Assembly (NCBI GenBank): GCA_002085385.1
Contig: NATO01000063.1
Coordinates: 1 to 17,728 of the forward strand
Source: a candidate division Zixibacteria bacterium 4484_93
GTDB taxonomy: Bacteria; UBP14; UBA6098; 4484-93
DNA length: 17,728 bases
Reading direction: 5' to 3'
Position numbers and translations under genes: made by a program. Positions within the stretch are counted from its first letter, which is position 1. Each line of letters opens with the position of its first letter. The notes under the pieces were generated by a model, which was not told the origin of the DNA, made no database searches, and saw only the letters and a program-made list of their open reading frames with translations. This document shows positions 8,186-15,369 of the stretch, one piece after another.

Positions 8186-9576
8186 AAGAAAATCTATCTG
8201 TGGCTTTTCTCCTGATATCTCTTCTCGCTGGCACTGCTGCCGGCTCAACTGTTGAGAGCTTTGAGCTTTCCCCAGAACCTGCCGGAAATGAGATAGGCGA
8301 CATTATATTCGATGGAGAAGGGGTCTGGGTGACATCCGATAACGGAATCTCTTACTCTCTCGAGCTCGGAGCAAGCTGGGAGAACTTTTTGCCAGGGATA
8401 AGTTCATCAGGATTATCAGGATACAGAGGATTTGTTGTATTCGCAGCGAGCCACGAGGAGCTTTACGAAGAGGAGCTATATCCAGCAGGTGATGGCTTCT
8501 TCATAACAACGGATGCAGGGTTAAACTGGACGAACTATACGCCCGAGCAGGCGGTCGGCATAGGAAAGCTGGCATACGATATCGGACTTGAGAAGGACTC
8601 AACGATATGGGCTGCCTGTTTTTACGGTGGACTCATCAAAAGCGAGGACAAAGGCGAAAGCTGGGTTAATGTGTTCGTCGATACCGCCGATACAGAGATA
8701 AACTACAACGACCTGACGCACAGGTTCTTTGCCACGACAATCGATACATCGACAGAACCGAACACAATCTGGGCTGGAACAGCAGCAGGGATATTCAAGA
8801 GCACCGACGGCGGCTGGGAGTGGCTCGGCTGGAACCATGCATCATCCGGTATATCGGGGAACTTCATCGTCGCTTTAGCCATCCAGTATCTCCCTGATAG
8901 CTCAAAGGTCGTCTGGGCATCGACAAGGCAAGCTCTCTCTGCCGACGAGTGGGATTGTGTATCATACACGACGGACGAGGGGGAGAATTGGCACACATTC
9001 GATTATAATATGACCGTCTGGAACTTCTCATTTCGGGACAGTATGGTATATGCAGCAACAACTGGCGGATTATGCATCTCCAGTGATTTCGGAGTAAGCT
9101 GGGATACGCTGGAGATTGTCGACTGTGGCACAGGAGAATCCTCAATAGACCCCGAGGTAGTATCTGTTCTCTATCAAGATGGGAAGCTCTTCGCCGGCAC
9201 ATCAGACGGCCTTGCGATAAAGGATATCGATGCCCCCTGCTGGGATATACTCCTCGTATCGCCCTCCACATTGCCCCTCAACGCCCCCAAAACATACTTT
9301 TTCCCCAATCCGTTTTCACAGGAAAAGCACTCGAGGGGGTATTTTGTCTTCAGCTCAACAGAACCCGATAATGCAACGATAACGGTGTTCAACTTCGCTA
9401 TGGAGGAGGTAGGAAAACCTATTGTGGACTATCCTGTTCCAGCAGGAGAAGATGTCCGCATCCCCTGGGATGGAACGGATGCCGACGGAGAGATGCTGGC
9501 AAATGGGATATATTCCTATCGAGTCGAGTTCTCGTCTGGCAGAAGCTTATGGGGGAAATTAGCCATCCTAAGATAA
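8182..9576 (+). CDS. Secreted Asp-box beta-propeller protein with C-terminal FlgD-like sorting domain
   Basis: 464 residues, starting at GTG 8182 which overlaps the mltG stop. A signal peptide covers residues 1-22 (LSVAFLLISLLAGTAAG). The body carries at least five BNR/Asp-box motifs of the form S/T-x-D-x-G-x-x-W: TTDAGLNW, SEDKGESW, STDGGWEW, TTDEGENW and SSDFGVSW, plus a degenerate LGASW, as expected for a YCF48- or sortilin-like propeller. The last 90 residues (FFPNPFSQ, then IPWDGTDADGEMLANGIYSYRVEF, GKLAILR) form the FlgD Ig-like tail also found on the large repeat protein at 994-5100. Propellers of this type often act as protein-binding or surface scaffolds; sialidase catalytic residues are not evident. 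Its place directly after mltG suggests shared expression, not necessarily shared function. Confidence 0.86.
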   Translation: MKENLSVAFLLISLLAGTAAGSTVESFELSPEPAGNEIGDIIFDGEGVWVTSDNGISYSLELGASWENFLPGISSSGLSGYRGFVVFAASHEELYEEELYPAGDGFFITTDAGLNWTNYTPEQAVGIGKLAYDIGLEKDSTIWAACFYGGLIKSEDKGESWVNVFVDTADTEINYNDLTHRFFATTIDTSTEPNTIWAGTAAGIFKSTDGGWEWLGWNHASSGISGNFIVALAIQYLPDSSKVVWASTRQALSADEWDCVSYTTDEGENWHTFDYNMTVWNFSFRDSMVYAATTGGLCISSDFGVSWDTLEIVDCGTGESSIDPEVVSVLYQDGKLFAGTSDGLAIKDIDAPCWDILLVSPSTLPLNAPKTYFFPNPFSQEKHSRGYFVFSSTEPDNATITVFNFAMEEVGKPIVDYPVPAGEDVRIPWDGTDADGEMLANGIYSYRVEFSSGRSLWGKLAILR

Positions 9577-9593
9577 TCGAGGGGGAAAAAATA

Positions 9594-10145
9594 ATGGCAG
9601 AGTATCGCGCATTCGACCCGAAAGTGGAGATAAACGGGAAGACGGTGATGAGTGCCTTGGATGCTGTATGGAACAAGAAGGTTGCACTGGAAATCCTTGC
9701 ACGGCATGGGATACAGAACATAAAGCCAAACAGCTGGTATCCTATGCAAAGCTTCCTCAATGTTTTAAGGGAAATATCGGGTGAGTTCGGGGATAGGGAG
9801 CTGTTCGCAGTAGGAAGAAAAATCCCATTCTGGGCAGATTTCCCAAAGATAAAGAATCTTCACGATGGTCTATCCAAGATAGATATCGCCTACCACAACA
9901 ACCATCGTGGTGGCGAAATCGGGCATTACAGATATACAAAGCTCGCCGAGAATAAGGGAAGAATGATATGCGATAACCCATATCCCTGCCGATTCGACCA
10001 GGGGATATTCCACGGGCTCGCCGAGAACTTTGACATAAAAGATTTGAAGATAACACACAGAGAGATATCCCTCTGTCGGAGATACGGAAACATACTCTGC
10101 GATTATATCCTCGAATGGGAGACAGAAGCTTCCAGCCAGAGCTGA
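9594..10145 (+). CDS. Conserved Cys/His-rich protein of unknown function, possibly V4R/HNOB-like fold
   Basis: 183 residues from ATG 9594. This start is preferred over ATG 9549 because GAGGGGG lies 8 nt upstream of it, while the earlier one would sit inside the previous gene. I do not recognise the family with certainty. Visible features are a helical first half (ALDAVWNKKVALEILARHGI, PNSWYPMQSFLNVLREI), then AYHNNHRGGEIGHYRY, MICDNPYPCRFDQGI, and LCRRYGNILCDYILEW. The layout, with a G-D-x-x-L-x-x-[VI]-G-R helix followed by a sheet and late conserved Cys residues, recalls the V4R (4-vinyl reductase) / heme-NO-binding sensor fold, but this is a guess. Cys-x6-Cys and Cys-x5-Cys spacings plus the HNNH motif could bind a metal or cofactor. 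No signal peptide, so cytoplasmic. It is the last gene of the ruvX operon, 17 nt after the propeller gene. Confidence 0.72.
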   Translation: MAEYRAFDPKVEINGKTVMSALDAVWNKKVALEILARHGIQNIKPNSWYPMQSFLNVLREISGEFGDRELFAVGRKIPFWADFPKIKNLHDGLSKIDIAYHNNHRGGEIGHYRYTKLAENKGRMICDNPYPCRFDQGIFHGLAENFDIKDLKITHREISLCRRYGNILCDYILEWETEASSQS

Positions 10146-10146
10146 G

Positions 10147-10830
10147 CTACATCTGTCCTATCAATATCCACTCGTGCAATTTTTTATGGAATAGGTACGA
10201 TTTCCCGGGTGTAATTTCGAACAGCTCGATATCAGCATTTGCAATCGTCGTCCCACCCACAAATGTCAACATATCGTTCCATTCCCCATCTCTATTCTGG
10301 TCATACCAACCGATACCATCTCCCACATCCATATCCTCATTACCGTTCACATCATCCCAAGCCTCAACAAACGCCTCCAGTGAACCTGTGAGTGTGAATG
10401 AAATCTCGTATGCTCCGGTTGCTGGAGTGACATCCGACGGCAGGATTCCAACAATATACTCAGAATGGGATGTGTCAAGGAATGCGACGGCATTTGAAGA
10501 CAACCCATGCCCTGGCCAGGAAACCGTTCCAGATATGTCGACCTCATCAACTGGAGGAGTTCCAGCATTTGCAATGAATTGAGACAGGAAGGCGAACCAA
10601 TTGGTGCTTCGAAAGGCAAGCTGCACATAATTTGTCGAATCAAAATCCTCGTGAGCCGAAGGAAAGTGAATTGTCAAGCCACCCCTCGTCATAGCAGGAA
10701 CATTGGTAACCGTCCTGACCACAGCCCTGTTGATAGCGGCAATAACAGAATCGGCATCCGCTCTTATACAACAACACCCGAGAGAGCCTCCGGCGTGATA
10801 GAACTGTGGGAAACAAGGGTATCGAGCCAC
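10147..10830 (-). CDS. C-terminal part of the clostripain-like protease, in the -1 frame (frameshifted)
   Basis: This open frame has only a GTG at 10830 with no ribosome site, and its first 20 or so residues look like noise. From about 10790 onward it reads as the missing half of the C11 peptidase: IRADADSVIAAINRAVVRTV, then RGGLTIHFPS, the GGLSIYFP-like strand common near the end of the C11 fold, and WFAFLSQFIANAG. Residues from about 95 form an added beta-sandwich, with an acidic turn (DVNGNEDMDVGDG, YDQNRDGEWND) resembling calcium loops. It ends 1 nt from the stop of the convergent gene at 10145. I read it as part of the upstream gene and not as an independent one. Confidence 0.7.
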   Translation of the reverse strand: MARYPCFPQFYHAGGSLGCCCIRADADSVIAAINRAVVRTVTNVPAMTRGGLTIHFPSAHEDFDSTNYVQLAFRSTNWFAFLSQFIANAGTPPVDEVDISGTVSWPGHGLSSNAVAFLDTSHSEYIVGILPSDVTPATGAYEISFTLTGSLEAFVEAWDDVNGNEDMDVGDGIGWYDQNRDGEWNDMLTFVGGTTIANADIELFEITPGKSYLFHKKLHEWILIGQM

Positions 10831-11507
10831 TCCTGCGAACCGAGGATACTCTCCATCGGAAGGGTGAACTCACTTCCCAGAATATAATCCGCGACATCCT
10901 TTAGCTCATATACGACCTCCAGCTGCCCCATAAGGCAAGCATGGAAAATAAGTATATCGACCCCGCCAAAGTCCTCAATTGCAGACTTTATCTGCCTCAT
11001 ACTCATAAGATTTCCGGAACCGTTCTGGTCGTCAGAACAAGCTCCACGCCAGCCACCACCATGGTCATCGATGATGAGAAGATAATGCTCCGCCGGGTAG
11101 TTCTCCTTCACATAATCGAGGAAATCGATAAGTGTCTGCGGGTCGGACATATCCCGTGTCCCCTCATTGCGAAGCATCGGTGAACTGATATGGTCTGGCA
11201 ACTCATCCGTGTGATGCTCGACATAATAATCCTTGACTATTCCACCTGTCTTAATCGAGCCAACACAAACAACCATATTAACATCATCAGAGCTTCCAAC
11301 AGCTTCCATCTCCTGAACATCGGCAATAACATAACTCGTATTGTTGAGGCTAATATCGAGGTTGTTGTTACCATCCATATACCCTATAACAGTCCATTTT
11401 GCTCCCGAGCCAGCCCCGTCCTCCGGCTCCGTTGACTTCTTACTGCATCCAAACAAAACCAACACCAACAGCACCAGTAGAAACAGAATAGATAGCTTTA
11501 GCCTCAT
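10764..11507 (-). CDS. Clostripain-family (C11) cysteine peptidase lipoprotein, N-terminal catalytic part
   Basis: 247 residues from the second of two adjacent ATGs (11507), which is 5 nt from AGGAGG; the first ATG (11510) is only 2 nt away. A lipoprotein signal peptide ends in the lipobox VLFGC (Cys21), followed by a short KKSTEPEDG linker, so the protein is probably membrane-anchored outside the cytoplasm. The C11 hallmarks are WTVIGYMDGNNNLD at about residue 38, IIDDHGGGW with catalytic His149, and IFHACLMG with catalytic Cys191. Family proteins normally have Asp two residues before that Cys; here it is His189. The frame then closes at VVV-stop (10764) in mid-domain, and the homologous remainder continues in the -1 frame. 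The gene has its own promoter just upstream. Confidence 0.87.
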   Translation of the reverse strand: MRLKLSILFLLVLLVLVLFGCSKKSTEPEDGAGSGAKWTVIGYMDGNNNLDISLNNTSYVIADVQEMEAVGSSDDVNMVVCVGSIKTGGIVKDYYVEHHTDELPDHISSPMLRNEGTRDMSDPQTLIDFLDYVKENYPAEHYLLIIDDHGGGWRGACSDDQNGSGNLMSMRQIKSAIEDFGGVDILIFHACLMGQLEVVYELKDVADYILGSEFTLPMESILGSQEWLDTLVSHSSITPEALSGVVV

Positions 11508-11512
11508 CATTA

Positions 11513-11518
11513 CCTCCT
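11513..11518 (-). promoter_or_regulatory. Shine-Dalgarno site of the C11 peptidase gene
   Basis: AGGAGG on the minus strand, 2 nt from ATG 11510 and 5 nt from ATG 11507. The spacing favours the second ATG as the start. Confidence 0.7.
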
Positions 11519-11546
11519 TATAGAGATTTAATCACACAGTGAATTC

Positions 11547-11575
11547 AAAATAAACTATAATCTCTTGCCTGTCAA
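11547..11575 (-). promoter_or_regulatory. Sigma-70-type promoter of the C11 peptidase gene
   Basis: Minus strand: TTGACA (11575-11570), 17-nt spacer, TATTTT (11552-11547). The -35 is preceded by AAACTG. It lies in the 111-nt gap after the recD2 stop, so the peptidase can be expressed independently of the radical SAM-recD2 operon. No hairpin plus T-tract terminator is visible in that gap. Confidence 0.72.
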
Positions 11576-11618
11576 CAGTTTTTTTAATCTCAAAAGAATA
11601 GAAGCTCATCAACAGATT

Positions 11619-13754
11619 TCAGCAGAGCCTAAGCCTCTGGGACAGATAACTGTTCCGATGCATAATCCTCGCATTGGCAACGGCAAGTCGCAGTGCTTCC
11701 TCTGTGCCGACGATTATCATCATTCGCATTGCCCGTGTCATTGCCGTGTATAGAATATTGCGCTGCAGCAGGAGGAAATGCTCGGTAAAAAGCGGAAGTA
11801 TCACAACAGGATACTCGCTCCCCTGACTCTTGTGAACGGTGATAGCATAAGCAGGAACTATCTCATCCAGCTCCGATATGTCGTATCTGGTGGGCTCATC
11901 AAACATAACCTCGATGTATGATTCCTCTCTGTTTATCTCTGTAATCCTGCCGATATCCCCGTTGAAAACGAGCTTGTCATAGTTGTTGCGAATCTGCATC
12001 ACCTTATCGCCTGTTTTGAAAAAGTAGTCCCTGAATTCTATCCCCTCATCGGATTGGTTCAGCACCCTCTGGATGGAGACATTCATATTTCTGGCGCCGC
12101 ATACACCCTTGTGCATAAGGGTAAGCAGCTGTATGTCATCGACAGGCGATATGCCGAGGCTCTTCGGCAGACGCTCAGAGACAAGCTCGAGGATATAGTC
12201 GAGGGCATCGGCAGGTGTCCTACGACGGATGAAGAAGAAATCACTGTCCGCATCGTTGCGGACAATCGGCATCTCCCCTTTTATCACCCTGTGAGCATTG
12301 AGAACGATGAGATTTTTTTCCTCCTGCCGGAATATCTTACGCAGCCTAACCACACGGAAAGCCCCAGACCGAATAACCGATTTGAACGGCATCCCGGGAC
12401 CAACAGGCGGAAGCTGGTCGCCATCTCCGACAAATATCAGCCGAGCACCTGGTGGTATCGCACTCAACAGATGATAAGCGACCTCGATATCCAGCATAGA
12501 TGCCTCATCCACAAGAACCATATCGCATTCGAGGAGGTTATCCTTATTTTTCTCGAACCGGTTCTTACCCGGGTTATATTCGAGCAGTCTGTGGACGGTG
12601 AAAGCCTCCATACCAGTCGCCTCGGACAGCCTCTTTGCCGCTCGCCCCGTGGGAGAAGCAAGCAAGATGGATATATCCCGCCTCTTTGCTATCTCGACAA
12701 TTCCCCGGACAAGCGTCGTTTTCCCTGTCCCGGGACCACCCGTTATAATGAGCAGACCCTCGCTGAAGGCGAACTGGATAGCCTTCTTTTGCTCATCTGT
12801 ATATGACATCCCAAATGAGCCTTCAAGCGAGCCTATCTCCTCCTTCGACACATCCGAAAAAAGCCTCCTCTGGCTGGTCAGATATCCAGTGAGGTAAGCA
12901 GCAAGCCCTGTCTCATAGCTCCAGTATCGCGGGAGATAAACACGGTTATCCTCGATGATGAGCTTCTTATCCTCTATAAGCTCGGGTAGATATTTTGCAA
13001 CCTTCTCCTGCTTGATTTCAAGAAACCCTGATGAGCGCTCGACAAGCTCCTTCTTAGGCAGGAACAGATTCCCGTCCTCCAGGGCAAGCTTGAGTGTATA
13101 GATTATCCCGCTTGCAATCCGATATGGCGAATCTTTCGGCATCTCAAACTCGGAAGCAATCCTATCTGCCGTTCTAAACCCGACGCCCCAGAGCTCATCA
13201 GGGAGAACATACGGATTGTTCTTTATAATATCAATTGAGTTCTGACCGAACCGCTTGTATATCTTCAGCGCGAGGTTCGTGCTTATGTTCTTTTCACCGA
13301 GGAACAGGAAAAGCTCCCGAACACCTTTCTCCTGCTCGAGTGCTGACTTTATCATCTCAATCCGCTTTTCACCTATCCCCGAAACCTCCTTCAGTCTGTC
13401 AGGGCAATTCTCGATGATAGAAAGCGTCTTCTCTCCGAATTTATCAACTATCCTCTCGGCAAGCTCGGGACCTATCCCTTTTATAAGACCTGAAGAGAGG
13501 TAATTGAGAATACCTGCAACCGTCGTGGGGTGCTTTATCTTAAACGATTTCGCCTGAAACTGCCGCCCATACTTGGAATCCAGTTTCCATTCGCCCTCAA
13601 TCTCAAGATACTGACCGGGGGAAAGTTCGCAGAACCTCCCGACAACAACCTTCTCACCAAAGAGAGCATTCGATGTTATGGTGAAGACGGTATAGCCGCT
13701 CTCATCGTTGCGGAAGATAATATTCCCGACCGAGCCTTCAATCTTTTCGCTCAT
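11619..13754 (-). CDS. recD2: RecD2-family 5'-3' DNA helicase
   Basis: 711 residues from ATG 13754, close to the 715 of the Deinococcus enzyme. The longer open frame up to 13856 reads through the radical SAM gene and is rejected; MSEKIEGSVGNIIFRNDESGYTVF is the typical RecD2 N-terminal OB-like start. Helix-hairpin-helix segments follow at about 90-130 (LIKGIGPELAERIVDKFG, LKEVSGIGEKRI). The superfamily 1B motor has Walker A GGPGTGKTT (339-347), Walker B MVLVDEASMLD (about 412-422), FVGDGDQLPPVGPG (441-454), AITVHKSQGSEYP and NILYTAMTRAM. RecD2 acts without RecBC in DNA repair and replication-fork processing. The start overlaps the end of the radical SAM gene by 17 nt with no strong ribosome site, so translation is probably coupled. 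Confidence 0.95.
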   Translation of the reverse strand: MSEKIEGSVGNIIFRNDESGYTVFTITSNALFGEKVVVGRFCELSPGQYLEIEGEWKLDSKYGRQFQAKSFKIKHPTTVAGILNYLSSGLIKGIGPELAERIVDKFGEKTLSIIENCPDRLKEVSGIGEKRIEMIKSALEQEKGVRELFLFLGEKNISTNLALKIYKRFGQNSIDIIKNNPYVLPDELWGVGFRTADRIASEFEMPKDSPYRIASGIIYTLKLALEDGNLFLPKKELVERSSGFLEIKQEKVAKYLPELIEDKKLIIEDNRVYLPRYWSYETGLAAYLTGYLTSQRRLFSDVSKEEIGSLEGSFGMSYTDEQKKAIQFAFSEGLLIITGGPGTGKTTLVRGIVEIAKRRDISILLASPTGRAAKRLSEATGMEAFTVHRLLEYNPGKNRFEKNKDNLLECDMVLVDEASMLDIEVAYHLLSAIPPGARLIFVGDGDQLPPVGPGMPFKSVIRSGAFRVVRLRKIFRQEEKNLIVLNAHRVIKGEMPIVRNDADSDFFFIRRRTPADALDYILELVSERLPKSLGISPVDDIQLLTLMHKGVCGARNMNVSIQRVLNQSDEGIEFRDYFFKTGDKVMQIRNNYDKLVFNGDIGRITEINREESYIEVMFDEPTRYDISELDEIVPAYAITVHKSQGSEYPVVILPLFTEHFLLLQRNILYTAMTRAMRMMIIVGTEEALRLAVANARIMHRNSYLSQRLRLC

Positions 13755-14676
13755 ATATCTTGTAGTATCTGGTTTCGCCGAAAACCCTGCTCGAGAGTTG
13801 CCCCGTTTCCGATAGATGGTCAAGGAGCTTTCGAAGTGTTCGTGGGTCGACAGCAAGCGATTCGGTCATCTCATCGAATGTGCAGGCACGGATGGCAAGC
13901 AGATTTTTCACCCTATCAATGAGAGCAATCTGCTCTCTTAATACCTCCTCCGGTATAGAGAAATCGCCGACAATCTCCGCATCTTTGCTTATTATTTTAC
14001 ACAGATATTGGAGCGTTTCAAGCGGAACAGGCGCCGCAAAGCCTTCACCCGGCGGACGAGCAACTGTCCCTATCTGAACCTTCTCAGGGTTAATATAACC
14101 CACCGCTTTGGCAACTGCCTTGAAATTCTCCTCCGAATCATTGACACCTTTTACAATCAATATCTCAAGCCACAGATGCCCTTCAAACTCCCTCGAAAAA
14201 CGGGCAATACCCTCAACCACATCATCAGCCGAGATATTGCAGCAGGGATGGTTTACACGAACAAAATACTTATCGATAGCAGCATCGAGAGACGGTATAA
14301 CAACATCCGCGGGGAGAAGCTCTTCCCTGACCTCAGGGTTCGACAAAAGCGAGCCGTTGGTCAGAACAGCAACAGGAATGGTGTATAACCTCTTTATTTC
14401 ACGAATCATCTCCCCTATCTTCGAGTTGAGCGTTGGCTCTCCTGAGCCTGAAAATGTAATATAATCAATATGTTGCTTCCTTGACTTCATAAATTGGTTT
14501 AATTCAGCAAGTATATCTCTCGCAGAAATATACTCCTTCCTCTTGTTCGTATGCAATGTAGTCCTACCGACCTCACAGTAGACGCAATCGTATGAGCAGA
14601 GCTTCTCAGGGATTGGGTCGATGCCGAGAGAGACCCCGAGCCTTCTCGATGGAACAGGACCAAAGATATACTTCAT
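13738..14676 (-). CDS. Radical SAM protein of the COG0731 type with C-terminal winged helix
   Basis: 312 residues from ATG 14676, with AAAAGGAG 4 nt upstream. It opens with IFGPVPSRRLGVSLGID, the hallmark of the COG0731 'Fe-S oxidoreductase' group related to wyosine-base enzymes, followed by the radical SAM cluster motif C-x3-C-x2-C (Cys27, Cys31, Cys34), FSGSGEPTL (about 75-83) for SAM binding, VAVLTNGSLL, and EILIVKGVND. After residue about 250, CTFDEMTESLAVDPRTLRKL ... YYKIYERK looks like a winged helix. The substrate is unknown; tRNA or other nucleic-acid modification is suggested only by the relatives. It is the first gene of a two-gene operon with recD2, behind its own promoter and divergent from tRNA-Pro. 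Confidence 0.9.
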   Translation of the reverse strand: MKYIFGPVPSRRLGVSLGIDPIPEKLCSYDCVYCEVGRTTLHTNKRKEYISARDILAELNQFMKSRKQHIDYITFSGSGEPTLNSKIGEMIREIKRLYTIPVAVLTNGSLLSNPEVREELLPADVVIPSLDAAIDKYFVRVNHPCCNISADDVVEGIARFSREFEGHLWLEILIVKGVNDSEENFKAVAKAVGYINPEKVQIGTVARPPGEGFAAPVPLETLQYLCKIISKDAEIVGDFSIPEEVLREQIALIDRVKNLLAIRACTFDEMTESLAVDPRTLRKLLDHLSETGQLSSRVFGETRYYKIYERKD

Positions 14677-14701
14677 ATTTCTCCTTTTATGTTTATTTTG
14701 A

Positions 14702-14729
14702 AATATAACACCGGAAGTGCAAAAATCAA
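14702..14729 (-). promoter_or_regulatory. Sigma-70-type promoter of the radical SAM-recD2 operon
   Basis: Minus strand: TTGATT (14729-14724), 16-nt spacer, TATATT (14707-14702), with a predicted start near 14695 and a 20-nt leader holding AAGGAG. The -35 is preceded by AAATTG, as in the promoter at 6609-6637. Confidence 0.7.
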
Positions 14730-14737
14730 CAATTTAG

Positions 14738-14765
14738 TTGACAAAAAGGGTGAAACTCATATATT
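14738..14765 (+). promoter_or_regulatory. Sigma-70-type promoter of tRNA-Pro
   Basis: TTGACA (14738-14743), 16-nt spacer, TATATT (14760-14765). The predicted start at about 14772 is 3 nt before the mature 5' end of the tRNA. Confidence 0.78.
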
Positions 14766-14774
14766 GGAGAGGTT

Positions 14775-14850
14775 CGGGGCGTAGCGCAGATGGTAGCGCA
14801 CATGGTTTGGGACCATGGGGTCGCTGGTTCAAGTCCAGTCGCCCCGACCA
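14775..14850 (+). tRNA. tRNA-Pro (anticodon TGG)
   Basis: A complete 76-nt cloverleaf with encoded CCA. The acceptor stem CGGGGCG (14775-14781) pairs with CGCCCCG (14840-14846), with discriminator A14847 and CCA at 14848-14850. The D stem is GCGC/GCGC, the anticodon stem CATGG/CCATG with loop TTTGGGA placing TGG at 14808-14810, and the T arm GCTGG-TTCAAGT-CCAGT. The C1-G72 pair with A73 is typical of bacterial tRNA-Pro. It can read CCA and, with wobble, other proline codons. Confidence 0.97.
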
Positions 14851-15021
14851 GTTTCGCTGGATTCACGCCGACAGGTAATCGGGGGATAATAATCAATTCT
14901 ATAAGGTAGCTCTGATAAAAGCTTTATCGTCAGTTGGCTATTTCACACTTGCATCTATGTATTCGGCATATCCGAGCGACCAAAAGAGTCACCCCTACAT
15001 CAGCTATGCCGATGTTCATTG
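14851..15021. other. Intergenic stretch after tRNA-Pro with no recognised gene
   Basis: I see no coding sequence here. An AT-rich inverted repeat, GATAAA-AGC-TTTATC (14914-14928), could form a 6-bp hairpin but has no T-tract, so it is a poor terminator. A second palindrome at 14974-14995 is listed separately. No repeat of the tRNA 3' end is visible that would mark an attachment site. Confidence 0.5.
14974..14995. repeat. Degenerate GGGCGACC-type palindrome, copy 1
   Basis: GAGCGAC, a 7-nt loop, then GTCACCC. On the minus strand this folds as GGGUGAC / GUCGCUC with two G-U pairs. It lies just downstream of the MNT gene and resembles a decayed REP-like element whose intact form would be GGGCGACC-loop-GGTCGCCC. 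Confidence 0.4.
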
Positions 15022-15369
15022 TTATTCTCTGGCAAAAATAACCTTCCCTTCCTTCAAGGCGTGCCGAGCAAAAGGCAGTGCAAGCTCATCTTTGGTATAG
15101 GGGAATATCTCCATATCCAAGGGGAAGTCAGGGTCAAGGAACTGTGCCATTCTTAAATGAAATGGGAGGGTAGATTCTTTCAGGACTACCAGAATGTCAA
15201 CATCGCTCCTGGGTGTTGGAACTCCGTTGGCAAATGAACCGAACAGGACTATCTTCAGTATCTCGGGATACTCCCCGGCTATCCGTTGTGCGTATCTCAG
15301 GATAGCTTCTTCTATCCTTTCACGATTGAGAAATCTTGTTCTCGCAGAACCGTATGATTTCTTCTGCAT
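15022..15369 (-). CDS. MNT-type nucleotidyltransferase, antitoxin of a HEPN/MNT pair
   Basis: 115 residues from ATG 15369, with AAGGAT about 9 nt upstream. The polymerase-beta-like nucleotidyltransferase core is explicit: GS-x10-D-x-D at residues 44-58 (GSFANGV ... SDVDILVV), with the probable third carboxylate in LDMEIF (Asp85/Glu87). In studied systems of this type, the MNT protein neutralises the HEPN RNase by binding it and adding AMP groups; the exact GS-x10-D-x-D spacing matches those active antitoxins. It overlaps the HEPN gene by 50 nt in a different frame, so the toxin is translated first and the antitoxin follows by coupling. That this pair works as toxin and antitoxin is inferred from family and arrangement. 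Confidence 0.9.
   Translation of the reverse strand: MQKKSYGSARTRFLNRERIEEAILRYAQRIAGEYPEILKIVLFGSFANGVPTPRSDVDILVVLKESTLPFHLRMAQFLDPDFPLDMEIFPYTKDELALPFARHALKEGKVIFARE

Noticed and set aside
12054..12806. 250-codon plus-strand ORF opposite recD2
   Set aside because: It lies wholly opposite the RecD2 motor motifs and has no recognisable features of its own.
13755..13856. Longer N-terminus for RecD2 starting at 13856
   Set aside because: The extra 34 residues read through the radical SAM coding region and are absent from the RecD2 pattern; ATG 13754 gives the family N-terminus.
14911..14932. Intrinsic terminator after tRNA-Pro
   Set aside because: The GATAAA-AGC-TTTATC hairpin is AT-rich and lacks a T-tract; support is too weak to call it a terminator.
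14830..15021. tRNA-Pro 3' end as an integration attachment site
   Set aside because: No second copy of the tRNA 3' sequence and no integrase gene are visible in the window.
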